This document shows, piece by piece, positions 8,230-17,031 of a stretch of DNA of 64,000 bases. The notes below the pieces were generated by a model. It was given only the letters and a program-made list of their open reading frames with translations. It made no database searches and had not been told where the DNA came from. How positions within the stretch are numbered: position 1 is the stretch's first letter; every line of letters starts with the position of its first letter. Location: positions 5,251,501-5,315,500 of the forward strand of contig NZ_CP130630.1 of assembly GCF_030551255.1 (NCBI RefSeq). The letters run 5' to 3'. A program made the translations under genes and the position numbers. The DNA is from Streptomyces sp. NL15-2K. Lineage in GTDB: Bacteria > Actinomycetota > Actinomycetes > Streptomycetales > Streptomycetaceae.

Positions 8230-8622
8230 TCAGCAGCGAAGCCGCCGCTCCCCGTTGACCTTCCGCACCCGCTCCCGCAGCACGTCCCCCTGCGGAGCGG
8301 GCCCGGTCGACTCCGGCGGACAGTCCCACTCACGCCCCCCGCTCACCGGCCGAAGCTGCACCTTTCCGCCCACGTGCCCCATCACCTCCCCGATACGTCC
8401 GTCCCGTACGTCGACGACATGGCTCCCGACAGCCGGCCGCTCCCCTCTCAGCACGGACGCCAGCCGCTCGGCCGTGCGTACGTTGCAACGCCCCAGCTCG
8501 ACCAGCGCGAACGGCTCGTCGCTCGCGCCGGTCACGGGATCGACGCGGAGGGACGGCAGGACGACGCCTACGCCCACAAGCGCCTCCTTCAAGGACGCCA
8601 CCACTTCTTCTGTCGATCGCAC
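8230..8622 (-). CDS. Hypothetical protein, divergent from the XRE regulator
   Basis: 130 residues from a GTG at 8622 with GGAGGGAG about 7 bases upstream; ORF extensions further upstream lack support. The sequence contains FALVELGRCNVRTAERLASVL, then VGSHVVDVRDGRIGEVMGHVGGKVQLRPVSGGREWD, resembling small Streptomyces proteins of unknown function with a C-terminal beta barrel ending in a REWDCPP-type motif. It is transcribed away from the XRE/DUF397 pair and ends at the palindromic element. No function is assigned. Confidence 0.6.
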   Translation of the reverse strand: MRSTEEVVASLKEALVGVGVVLPSLRVDPVTGASDEPFALVELGRCNVRTAERLASVLRGERPAVGSHVVDVRDGRIGEVMGHVGGKVQLRPVSGGREWDCPPESTGPAPQGDVLRERVRKVNGERRLRC

Positions 8623-8737
8623 GCCTACTTCTCCCTCCACGCAGAGTTCACCGTTCGCAACACAGCGTGTCCGCGATCGGTCTAGCCTGGCCATACCGGG
8701 CGCCCCAACAACCTCTGCTGTTCGACCGGGAGTTGCC

Positions 8738-9577
8738 ATGCCAGGATCGAGGGACCTAGACCCGTCGTCGTCACCGCGCGCCCTGCTGGGCGCGGAGCTG
8801 CGCCACGCCAGAGAGAAGGCAGGGCTCAGCCAGGAGTACGTGGGTCAGCGACTGTTCGTGAGCGGCACGTTCATCGGGCAGTTGGAAGCGGGTACGCGGC
8901 GGATGCAGCCGGAGTATGCGCGGTTGCTGGATGAGGTCCTGGGGACGGACGGCTTCTTCCAGCGGAACTGCGGGGCGGCGGCCAAGTCGAAGTATCCGGA
9001 GCACTTCGCGGAGGCGGTGGAAGCCGAGGCTCAGGCCACGGCGATCAGGGAGTACGCGCCGCTCCTGATCCCCGGGTTGCTGCAGACGCCCGCGTACGCA
9101 CAGGCCGTGAACCGCGCGTACGACCCGACGGCACCGGAGGAGACCGTCGAGGAGTGGACGGAAGGCCGGATGGAGCGGATCCGGCTGCTCGACCACCCAA
9201 CAAAGCCGGTGTTGTGGGTCGTACTTGACGAGGCGGCGTTGCGCCGGGAGGCAGGTGGCCGAGCGGTGATGGCGGAGGCCCTGCGCCATATCGCCGCCCT
9301 GGCCCGCCGGAACCGGGTCATCGTGCAGGTACTGCCGCTCAGCGCTGGAGCGCACGCGGCGATGCAGGGTGCCCTGAAGCTGATGGAGTTCGAGGACGCC
9401 CCTCCGCTGGCCTACTACGAGGGGGTGCGCACCGGACGGCTGGAGGACGACCCGGCCACGGTCGCCCAACTGAGGTTCACGTTCGATCTCCTCGTGGCCT
9501 CCGCGCTCTCGCAGGAGAAGTCCCTGGCCCTGATCGAGGCGTTGGCGCAGGATTACACCCATGAGGAACATCCCTGA
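8738..9577 (+). CDS. XRE-family regulator with DUF5753 domain
   Basis: 279 residues. The N-terminal HTH_31-type helix-turn-helix (residues about 15-70; LRHAREKAGLSQEYVGQRL) is followed by a DUF5753 ligand-like domain (about 95-270) with IREYAPLLIPGLLQTPAYA and VQVLPLSAGAHAAMQGALKLMEF. GGGAG-type spacing before the ATG at 8738 supports this start. It overlaps the DUF397 gene by 17 bases. In Streptomyces, such pairs (WhiJ/AbaA-like loci) modulate development and antibiotic production; that role is inferred. Confidence 0.88.
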   Translation: MPGSRDLDPSSSPRALLGAELRHAREKAGLSQEYVGQRLFVSGTFIGQLEAGTRRMQPEYARLLDEVLGTDGFFQRNCGAAAKSKYPEHFAEAVEAEAQATAIREYAPLLIPGLLQTPAYAQAVNRAYDPTAPEETVEEWTEGRMERIRLLDHPTKPVLWVVLDEAALRREAGGRAVMAEALRHIAALARRNRVIVQVLPLSAGAHAAMQGALKLMEFEDAPPLAYYEGVRTGRLEDDPATVAQLRFTFDLLVASALSQEKSLALIEALAQDYTHEEHP

Positions 9578-9764
9578 CTACGACCTGAGCACGGCCACCT
9601 GGCACAAGTCCAGCTATAGCGGCGGTGGCGGCGACAACTGCCTGGAAGTAGCCGACGGCCACCCCGCCCTCGTCCCCGTCCGCGACTCCAAGAACCCCCA
9701 CGGCCCGAAGCTCGTGTTCCGAGCATCTGCGTGGTCGGCCTTCGTCAAAGCGGTCAGGAACTGA
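9561..9764 (+). CDS. DUF397 protein (partner of the XRE regulator)
   Basis: 67 residues: WHKSSYSGGGGDNCLEVAD, then VPVRDSKNPHGPKLVF and WSAFVKAV are the full DUF397 signature. The gene overlaps the preceding XRE/DUF5753 gene, which is the standard arrangement for the family. These small proteins are thought to act with their XRE partner, but the biochemical role is unknown. Confidence 0.92.
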   Translation: MRNIPDYDLSTATWHKSSYSGGGGDNCLEVADGHPALVPVRDSKNPHGPKLVFRASAWSAFVKAVRN

Positions 9765-9790
9765 CCTACATGACTCCTAGCGTGGCCGTC

Positions 9791-10330
9791 ATGACTGACA
9801 CCACGCACGACACCCACACCGCCACCGACGAGCGCACCGACCTGCTGGAAGCGCTGGCCCATCACCGGCACTTCCTGCGCTTCACCACCCGCGACCTCAC
9901 CGACGAACAGGCCGGTCAGCGCACCACTGCCAGCGAGCTGTGCCTGGGCGGCCTGATCAAACACGTCACATCGGTGGAGCGACACTGGGCGGACTTCATC
10001 CTGAACGGCCCGTCGGCGATGCCCGACTTCACCGCCATGACCGAGGCCGACTGGGCCCGGCGGGCCGACGAGTTCCGGATGCTGCCCGGTGAGACGCTGG
10101 TCGGCGTACTGGCGGCGTACGACGAAGTAGCTCGCCGAACCGACGAGTTGGTCACCACCCTGCCCGACCTGAACGTCACCCATCCGCTGCCCAAGGCCCC
10201 GTGGAACGAGCCCGGGGCGCGTTGGTCGGCCCGCAGGGTGCTGGTGCACGTGATCGCGGAGACCGCCCAGCACGCCGGCCATGCCGACATCATCCGCGAG
10301 TCCCTGGACGGCGCGAAGAGCATGGGCTGA
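9791..10330 (+). CDS. DinB-family metal-dependent protein
   Basis: 179 residues from the ATG at 9791 (an in-frame ATG at 9770 is possible). The sequence matches the DinB/DUF664 four-helix bundle: LLEALAHHRHFLRFTTRDL, LCLGGLIKHVTSVERHW and the C-terminal HVIAETAQHAGHADIIRE, which provides the His ligands of the usual metal triad. Members use mycothiol or other thiols in transferase or isomerase reactions; the substrate here is unknown. It follows the DUF397 gene by 26 bases and may be read from the same transcript. Confidence 0.85.
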   Translation: MTDTTHDTHTATDERTDLLEALAHHRHFLRFTTRDLTDEQAGQRTTASELCLGGLIKHVTSVERHWADFILNGPSAMPDFTAMTEADWARRADEFRMLPGETLVGVLAAYDEVARRTDELVTTLPDLNVTHPLPKAPWNEPGARWSARRVLVHVIAETAQHAGHADIIRESLDGAKSMG

Positions 10331-10435
10331 CCGGTCCCGAAGCTCAAGCATCCAGCCCCGAGCCCTCTTTGCAAGGAATGGGTGGCGGGTCTCAACCCAC
10401 CCTCCCACCCCGCGTGTTGACTTGACGCGTTCGGC

Positions 10436-10465
10436 TTGCCACGCAGGGTGACGATCGTCTAGCGT
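10436..10465 (+). promoter_or_regulatory. Candidate vegetative promoter for the wHTH-Uma2 operon
   Basis: TTGCCA at 10436-10441 and TAGCGT at 10460-10465 are separated by 18 bases, a reasonable HrdB-type pair. They lie about 25 bases before the hairpin leader and 85 bases before the ATG at 10551. This is assigned from motif and spacing only. Confidence 0.4.
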
Positions 10466-10490
10466 GCCCGCATAACGAACAGCCCCCGCC

Positions 10491-10517
10491 AGATGTTGGA
10501 GCACCTGCGCGGGGGCT
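10491..10517 (+). promoter_or_regulatory. GC-rich leader hairpin before the wHTH-Uma2 operon
   Basis: AGCCCCCGC at 10491-10499 pairs perfectly with GCGGGGGCT at 10509-10517 around a short loop, inside the likely 5' untranslated leader of the gene at 10551. It has no U-run, so an attenuating or RNA-stabilising leader fits better than a simple terminator. The function is inferred. Confidence 0.4.
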
Positions 10518-10550
10518 TGACCTACGAGATCGAAGGAACAGTTCGATCCC

Positions 10551-11429
10551 ATGGCTGATGCCCAGCTTAGTGCCACCTTCCTGCCCGCGCACGCGTCCCC
10601 GCACCCAATGGCCAATCCGGGTTACGGGAAGCGCAGCGCCCCGGACCAACACCCCCGCACGGCCCACGACTTCGCCCACCTCCCACCCCGCGAAGCCGCC
10701 ATCGCCGCCTACCTCGACCGTCTCCCCGACGGTGCCGACATCTCCGTAAAGACGCTGGCCAAGACGCTGCCGTACGGGCAGTGCGCCCTCCGGACCGCGC
10801 TCAACCGCCTCCAACAGGCAGGCCACTTGCGACGCGGACGAGAGCGGCTGGCCGACACCGAGAGCGTCCGCTGGATCACCCGATCGTGGTTCTCCCGTAC
10901 CGCACGCGACGATGACTGGTGGGCGGCGTTCACGCGGGGCGATGTCCCGGACGAACCGCCGGACCGGCCTCGCCCCACCCGTTCCCGCGCCCACATCCTC
11001 CTCGCCGCCCTCGGCCGCGAGACCCCCGCGCTGTCGCTGTCGGAGGCCGAATGCGCCCGCCTCGCGCCTCTCGTCACCGACTGGTACGCCCGAGGCGCCA
11101 CCGACGCGGACGTGACCCGGGCCCTGACCAGCGGCCTGCCCACCCCGGTCCATCACCCGGCGGGCCTGATCCACAACCGCCTCACCACCAAGCTCCCGCC
11201 GGAGAAGCCGACCCCACGCCCACCCCTCCGCATCCTGGAGTGCGCCGAGTGCGGAGTACCAGGCCGTCCGGAGGCCCTGCCCGGCGGCATCTGCGGTGCG
11301 TGCCGGGGCGAACGCGCCCCTGACCACCACCACACGCCCCTGCAGGCCTCCTCAGTCCATGCCCGTGCGGCGGAGATCCGTGCCGCAATGGCCGTACGAC
11401 GACACGAAAGGACAGAGGCGAAGCCATGA
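10551..11429 (+). CDS. Winged-helix DNA-binding protein with C-terminal zinc knuckle
   Basis: 292 residues. Residues about 45-115 form a winged helix (ISVKTLAKTLPYGQCALRTALNRLQQAGHLRRGRE, recognition helix then wing). The middle is helical, and residues about 228-252 carry CAECGVPG...GGICGACRG, a four-Cys zinc site. This layout occurs in small Streptomyces regulatory or plasmid-derived replication-associated proteins. Its last four bases overlap the start of the Uma2 gene (ATGA), so the two are translationally coupled. No specific function is recognised. Confidence 0.65.
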   Translation: MADAQLSATFLPAHASPHPMANPGYGKRSAPDQHPRTAHDFAHLPPREAAIAAYLDRLPDGADISVKTLAKTLPYGQCALRTALNRLQQAGHLRRGRERLADTESVRWITRSWFSRTARDDDWWAAFTRGDVPDEPPDRPRPTRSRAHILLAALGRETPALSLSEAECARLAPLVTDWYARGATDADVTRALTSGLPTPVHHPAGLIHNRLTTKLPPEKPTPRPPLRILECAECGVPGRPEALPGGICGACRGERAPDHHHTPLQASSVHARAAEIRAAMAVRRHERTEAKP

Positions 11430-12097
11430 CCCCCAGCACAGCTGACCGCCCGGTGATGCCCGTCGAGGACTTCGAGGAACTGGCCAGTGTGGCCCCGGCG
11501 CACGTACGGCTGGAATACGTCGACGGACGGGTCCGCACGAGGGACCCGCTCAGCGTCGAGGACTTCGAGGAACTGGAGCGCCGGGCTCCGGAGACCGTCC
11601 GGCTTGAGTACGTCAACGGAAAACTAGAGGTCAAGGCAATGCCGGACGGCAACCACTGCTCGATCTACATGTGGCTGCTGCGCCAGTTCCTGCTGCAACG
11701 CCCGGATCTGAATCTCGTACCCGAATCCGGTGTCAAGGCCGAGGCCTGTCGCAAGGGCCGCGCCCGCACCGACGCGACCCTTGCGCCAGTGGACCACTTC
11801 AAGGGTGACGGCGAATGGTCCGACCCCGACGGCTCCCTCATGGCCCTGGAAATCACCTCCCGCGACCGCGACACCAACAAGCGCGACCGCATCGACAAGC
11901 CCGTCGGCTACGCGGAAGCCGACATCCCCGTCTACCTCCTCGTCGACCGCGACAACAACACGATCACCGTCTACAGCGAGCCGAAGGACGGCCGCTACCA
12001 CAGCTCCCCGTCCTACCCGTGGGGAGCGACCGTCGAGATCCCCGCCCCGGTGAACATCACCCTGGATACCGAAAAGCTCAAAGACTACGCAGACTGA
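11426..12097 (+). CDS. Uma2-family PD-(D/E)XK nuclease-like protein with N-terminal duplication
   Basis: 223 residues. The Uma2 fold is seen from residue 44: EDFEELERRAPETVRLEYVNG, then the core with RTDATLAP, LMALEITSRDRDTNKRD and YAEADIPVYLLVDRD. The ExT/K catalytic region is present, but the first acidic motif is RTDATL instead of the usual PDV. Residues 13-40 repeat residues 44-71 with a 31-codon period (93 bases; the first 22 bases of each copy at 11462 and 11555 are identical), so the N-terminal segment has been duplicated in tandem. Uma2 proteins are common in actinobacteria and cyanobacteria; their targets are unknown. Confidence 0.8.
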   Translation: MTPSTADRPVMPVEDFEELASVAPAHVRLEYVDGRVRTRDPLSVEDFEELERRAPETVRLEYVNGKLEVKAMPDGNHCSIYMWLLRQFLLQRPDLNLVPESGVKAEACRKGRARTDATLAPVDHFKGDGEWSDPDGSLMALEITSRDRDTNKRDRIDKPVGYAEADIPVYLLVDRDNNTITVYSEPKDGRYHSSPSYPWGATVEIPAPVNITLDTEKLKDYAD

Positions 12098-12101
12098 CAC
12101 C

Positions 12102-12674
12102 ATGAACCACGCCCAGCGAACCGCCCTGGGCCGCGCCCTCCGCCTCCTCGGCGAACACGGCGAGGCCCTGACCGGTGACACCCCGGACGCCAAGCTGCAC
12201 GAGGTCAAGGCCGATCTCAAGCGTGCCCTGGATCTGCTGGAGGACAGCGTGACCACGGCCGCGCCCTCCACCCGTTGCCCCGAGCACCCGGGCGGGCCCG
12301 TCGACGAGAACGCCCACGACCTGTGCCTGCTGTGCGAGACCCGGCGCCGGGCCGCCCGGCGTGCCGAGTACAACGGGGCCGCCCCGCTCCCCCGGTCCGC
12401 CGACCACCCCGTCTCCTCCCGCTACGGCGTCCGCGAGGACCGCCCCCAGCCCCAGCAGCGCTGGCTGCCGGAGTTGTGGAACGGGCAGGCGTGGCAGCTG
12501 TGCGGTACGCCGCGCAGGGACCGGCGTGAGGCCGAGCTGTATCTCGCCGCCGCGCGACGCGGCCCCCGCCCCGCCATGGCCTACCGCCTCGTGCACGAGT
12601 TCACCGACTACGAGGTGCTGCGGGTCTGGGGGACGCCGGTGCGCGTCGACATCGAGCCGATGGGCAACCTCTGA
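12102..12674 (+). CDS. Hypothetical protein, third gene of the wHTH-Uma2 operon
   Basis: 190 residues starting five bases after the Uma2 stop. A helical N-terminus (RTALGRALRLLGEHGEAL) is followed by CPEHPGG...DLCLLCETRRR, a possible zinc-ribbon half, and a C-terminal beta-rich region (WLPELWNGQAWQLCGTPRRD). I do not recognise a family. It converges on the flavin oxidoreductase gene with a six-base gap and no visible terminator between them. Confidence 0.55.
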   Translation: MNHAQRTALGRALRLLGEHGEALTGDTPDAKLHEVKADLKRALDLLEDSVTTAAPSTRCPEHPGGPVDENAHDLCLLCETRRRAARRAEYNGAAPLPRSADHPVSSRYGVREDRPQPQQRWLPELWNGQAWQLCGTPRRDRREAELYLAAARRGPRPAMAYRLVHEFTDYEVLRVWGTPVRVDIEPMGNL

Positions 12675-12680
12675 GGGCCC

Positions 12681-13811
12681 TCAGCTCAGCGAGCTCAGCG
12701 ACGCCGCGTCGTACGGCTTCAGCTCCTCGTAGCGGTCGCCCAGCACCTTCGCCGCCCACTGGGGGTCCTGGAGCAGCGCGCGGCCCACGGCGATCAGGTC
12801 GACTTCCTCTGTCTCCAGGCGGTCGAGGAGATCGTCGATGCCCTTGACCTCGGCGCCCTCGCCCTGGAAGGCCTTGACGAAGTCGCCGTCGAGGCCGACC
12901 GAGCCGACGGTGATGACCGGCTTGCCGGTGAGCTTCTTCGTCCAGCCGGCCAGGTTGAGGTCGGAGCCGTCGAACTCCGGGAGCCAGTGGCGGCGGGTGG
13001 AGGCGTGGAAGGCGTCCACGCCGGCCGCGGCGAGCGGGGCGAGGATGGCTTCCAGTTCCTCGGGGGTCTCGGCGAGCTTCGCGCCGTACACGTCCTGCTT
13101 CCACTGCGAGTAGCGGAAGATGACGGGGAAGGAGGGGGAGACGGTCTCGCGGACCGCCGCCACGATCTCCTCCGCGAACTTCGCACGGGCCACCGGGTCG
13201 CCGCCGTATACGTCCGTACGGCGGTTCGTGCCCGCCCACAGGAACTGGTCGATGAGGTAGCCGTGGGCGCCGTGCAGTTCCACGCCGTCGAAGCCGATCC
13301 GCTCCGCCGCCGCGGCGGCCTCGGCGAACGCGCCGATGACGTCGTCCACGTCCCGCTGCGTCATCGCCTTGCCGGTGCCCTCGGTGCCGTCGAGGCGCAG
13401 GCCGGAGGGGCCGACGGCGGGGGCGTCCGGGTACGGCGGCTGGCCCTGCTCCCGGACCATGCCGATGTGCCACAGCTGCGGCACGATCATGCCGCCCGCC
13501 GCGTGCACGTCCGCGGCCACCTTGGCCCAGCCCGCGAGCTGCTCCTCGCCGTGGAAGCGCGGGATGCTGTCGCTCTGCCCGGCGGACTCGTGGCCGACGT
13601 AGGTGCCTTCGGTGACGATCAGGCCGACGCCCGCGGCGGCACGCCGGGAGTAGTACGACGCCACGTCCGCGCCCGGGATGCCGCCCGGGGAGAACTGGCG
13701 GGTCATGGGTGCCATCACGATGCGGTTCGGGACGGTCAGTCCGTTGATCGTGGCCGGTCGGGAGAGGATGCGGGCCGCGCGAGAGGTGGGCTCGGTGGCG
13801 GTGGCGGTCAC
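12681..13811 (-). CDS. NADH:flavin oxidoreductase (Old Yellow Enzyme family)
   Basis: 376 residues from a GTG at 13811 with GAGGAG about 9 bases upstream; codons further 5' encode an unconserved Pro/Thr-rich leader. It is an FMN TIM barrel: VPNRIVMAPMTRQFSPGG (phosphate/FMN strand 1), VPQLWHIGMV, FDGVELHGAHGYLIDQFLW (substrate His pair and Tyr region) and VGSVGLDG near the C-terminus, as in the NemA/XenA type. It probably reduces activated alkenes or xenobiotics in the cytosol with NAD(P)H. The physiological substrate is not deducible. Confidence 0.9.
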   Translation of the reverse strand: MTATATEPTSRAARILSRPATINGLTVPNRIVMAPMTRQFSPGGIPGADVASYYSRRAAAGVGLIVTEGTYVGHESAGQSDSIPRFHGEEQLAGWAKVAADVHAAGGMIVPQLWHIGMVREQGQPPYPDAPAVGPSGLRLDGTEGTGKAMTQRDVDDVIGAFAEAAAAAERIGFDGVELHGAHGYLIDQFLWAGTNRRTDVYGGDPVARAKFAEEIVAAVRETVSPSFPVIFRYSQWKQDVYGAKLAETPEELEAILAPLAAAGVDAFHASTRRHWLPEFDGSDLNLAGWTKKLTGKPVITVGSVGLDGDFVKAFQGEGAEVKGIDDLLDRLETEEVDLIAVGRALLQDPQWAAKVLGDRYEELKPYDAASLSSLS

Positions 13812-13971
13812 GTATGGGCTCCTCGGAGAGGTCGGTCGGGCAGTCGGGCAGTCGGGCCGACAATGGGGCATTCCCGTCGGTATGTGCATGCGCATCGACC
13901 GCCCGTACGGCACAACCGCCGCCCCTCACCCGGGCATTCCGCCGCCCCGCCTTCTGTGATCCACCACACGC

Positions 13972-14013
13972 CCGAGGGCGGCACCCCCTGTTTCCAGGGA
14001 GTGCCGCCCTCGG
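13972..14013 (-). terminator. Terminator of groEL
   Basis: A 13-bp perfect stem (CCGAGGGCGGCAC with GTGCCGCCCTCGG) extends through CCCTG/CAGGG around a TTTC loop, starting 32 bases after the groEL stop. This strong GC hairpin is typical of Streptomyces terminators without a long U-tract. Confidence 0.8.
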
Positions 14014-14044
14014 TACTCAGGACGGTCGATCAACCGGAGGTCGA

Positions 14045-15778
<1,734 letters not shown>

Positions 15779-15796
15779 TCACCGACCCGGTCCACA

Positions 15797-15859
15797 CTGT
15801 CACTCTCACCTTCAGAGTGCTAACGCCAATGATTAGCACTCGGCCCTGCCGAGTGCAAG
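15797..15859 (-). promoter_or_regulatory. Two tandem CIRCE (HrcA) operators upstream of groEL
   Basis: Box 1 at 15797-15823 reads CTGTCACTC-N9-GAGTGCTAA. Box 2 at 15833-15859 reads TTAGCACTC-N9-GAGTGCAAG. They are separated by 9 bases. Both follow the CIRCE consensus TTAGCACTC-N9-GAGTGCTAA with one imperfect arm each. HrcA binding to CIRCE is established for Streptomyces chaperonin genes. Confidence 0.92.
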
Positions 15860-15937
15860 CGCCTCTCGGGGATCGGGCACCCGCCTCAGCCGGATGCGAA
15901 CCGGACGCGAACCACCCCGCACCGACCCCCGGACGTG

Positions 15938-15975
15938 CCGGAGGGCCCGCACCCTGCCGGGTGCGAGCCCTCCGG
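15938..15975 (-). terminator. Terminator of the cold-shock gene
   Basis: CCGGAGGGC at 15938 pairs with GCCCTCCGG ending at 15975, with an inner GCACCC/GGGTGC pairing and a four-base loop. It lies about 30 bases beyond the stop of the leftward cold-shock gene. Confidence 0.8.
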
Positions 15976-16006
15976 AGAAGACCTTCTATTGCGGTTGGTC
16001 GCGCGT

Positions 16007-16210
16007 TCAGGCAGAGACGCGAACCATGTCGGCCTGCGGGCCCTTCTGGCCCTGCGAGATCTCGAACTCGACCCGCTGGCCCTCTTCAAGGGTGCGGTAC
16101 CCGTCCATCTGGATGGCGCTGTAGTGGACGAAAACATCCGCACCACCGTCGACCGCGATGAAGCCGTACCCCTTCTCCGCGTTGAACCACTTGACGGTGC
16201 CCTGAGCCAT
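16007..16210 (-). CDS. Cold-shock domain protein (CspA family)
   Basis: 67 residues from [20 protein letters not shown], with RNP1 (KGYGFI) and RNP2 (VFVHYSAI) nucleic-acid motifs and the usual [10 protein letters not shown] strand. A strong GGGGAG lies 6 bases before the start. It probably acts as an RNA chaperone or antiterminator in the cytosol. It has its own terminator and a long leader, so it appears monocistronic. Confidence 0.96.
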   Translation of the reverse strand: MAQGTVKWFNAEKGYGFIAVDGGADVFVHYSAIQMDGYRTLEEGQRVEFEISQGQKGPQADMVRVSA

Positions 16211-16565
16211 GCCTAACTCCCCTATTACTGGCCCTTGCACAGACCCACACTTCGTGGATCCGGGTCAGACCTCACCCCCCACATGATTGGGGGCGTGCGC
16301 CGGAACGCGTCGACCGCGGCCGAATGTATCTGCCCAACTGCCGTCTGCAACAGGTCAATCGGACGAGAAATCAGGACGCACAGGGTCGGGAATCTGCCGA
16401 GAATTCGGCTGAATGCAGGGCAAGTCGGGCCCCACAAAGCACACAAAGGCCACAAAAGAGGCGCACAGTTTGGCTACTTCTTGTCGGGCGCGCGGCAGAA
16501 AACTAGGGCCCCTGACCTCAAGGCCGGCACCGCGTTCCCCAACTGTACCGCGCTCAACCACATTG
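16211..16565 (-). promoter_or_regulatory. Long untranslated leader/promoter region of the cold-shock gene
   Basis: About 355 bases without a supported gene. On the minus strand it includes a hairpin formed by CACCCCCAAT and a GGGGGGTG run near 16276-16297, about 70 bases before the cold-shock start. Long structured leaders are usual for csp genes, where they control mRNA stability at low temperature. I could not assign a promoter with confidence. Confidence 0.4.
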
Positions 16566-16602
16566 AATTGCCCCCTCCGCTTCTCTTACGGAGGGGGCAA
16601 TT
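16566..16602 (-). terminator. Terminator after the MoaD/ThiS-like gene
   Basis: AATTGCCCCCTCCG at 16566 pairs perfectly with CGGAGGGGGCAATT ending at 16602 around a nine-base loop. The hairpin is 40 bases downstream of the carrier-protein stop. The AATT/AATT ends make it nearly symmetric, so it could work in both directions. Confidence 0.85.
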
Positions 16603-16641
16603 CGATGAACTCTCGGTAACCGACGTTACCGTGGGTAATGA

Positions 16642-16917
16642 TCAGCCTCCGGCAACGGCCGGAATGATGGACACGCCCGCACCGTCCGGGGTGGCGGTCT
16701 CCAGGCCCTGCTCGAAGCGGACGTCGTCGTCGTTGACGTACACGTTGACGAACCGGCGCAGCTTGCCCTGGTCGTCCAGGACGCGGGCGGAGATGCCGGT
16801 GTGGTTCTTCTCCAGATCGGCGATGACCTCGGCGAGGGTGGCGCCCTCGGCGACGACCTCGGCCTGCCCGCCCGTGTAGGTACGCAGGATGGTGGGGATG
16901 CGGACGTTGACGCTCAT
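16642..16917 (-). CDS. MoaD/ThiS-family ubiquitin-like sulfur carrier (CysO-like)
   Basis: 91 residues with a beta-grasp pattern (VNVRIPTILRTYTGG, then VNVYVNDDDVRFEQGLET) and the diagnostic terminal PAVAGG; the C-terminal Gly-Gly carries sulfur as a thiocarboxylate. Lying just downstream of threonine synthase fits the actinobacterial CysO/QbsE-like carriers used in cysteine or thio-metabolite synthesis. The partner enzyme is not in the window. The GG ending is seen directly; the pathway is inferred. Confidence 0.85.
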   Translation of the reverse strand: MSVNVRIPTILRTYTGGQAEVVAEGATLAEVIADLEKNHTGISARVLDDQGKLRRFVNVYVNDDDVRFEQGLETATPDGAGVSIIPAVAGG

Positions 16918-16949
16918 GACTTATGACCTCCGGTCAGGTAATCGCCCTC

Positions 16950-17020
16950 AGGGGCGCGGGGCTGTGTTGATTTGCGGCTACCGCCGCGTGGGCGCGACCA
17001 GTCCCCACCGGCCCGCAGCG
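16950..17020. repeat. Streptomyces GC-rich intergenic repeat, copy 1
   Basis: This copy starts AGGGGCGCGGGGCTGTGTTG and continues through GCGGCTACCGCCGCGTGGGCGCG to CGGCCCGCAGCG, between the carrier-protein and thrC genes. Two relatives are in the window, at 25080-25132 (inside nagA) and 57648-57740 (inverted). The same motif is common in Streptomyces intergenic DNA, as far as I remember. It has no coding function here. Confidence 0.75.
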
Positions 17021-17031
17021 TGACGACGGCT

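Noticed and set aside
8064..8258. 64-codon frame within the palindromic element
   Set aside because: It is created by the element's inverted repeats; no ribosome binding site and no recognisable protein.
15815..15841. GAGTGCTAA-N9-TTAGCACTC read as a single CIRCE element
   Set aside because: The arm order is inverted relative to the consensus. It is the inner halves of two correctly oriented CIRCE boxes.
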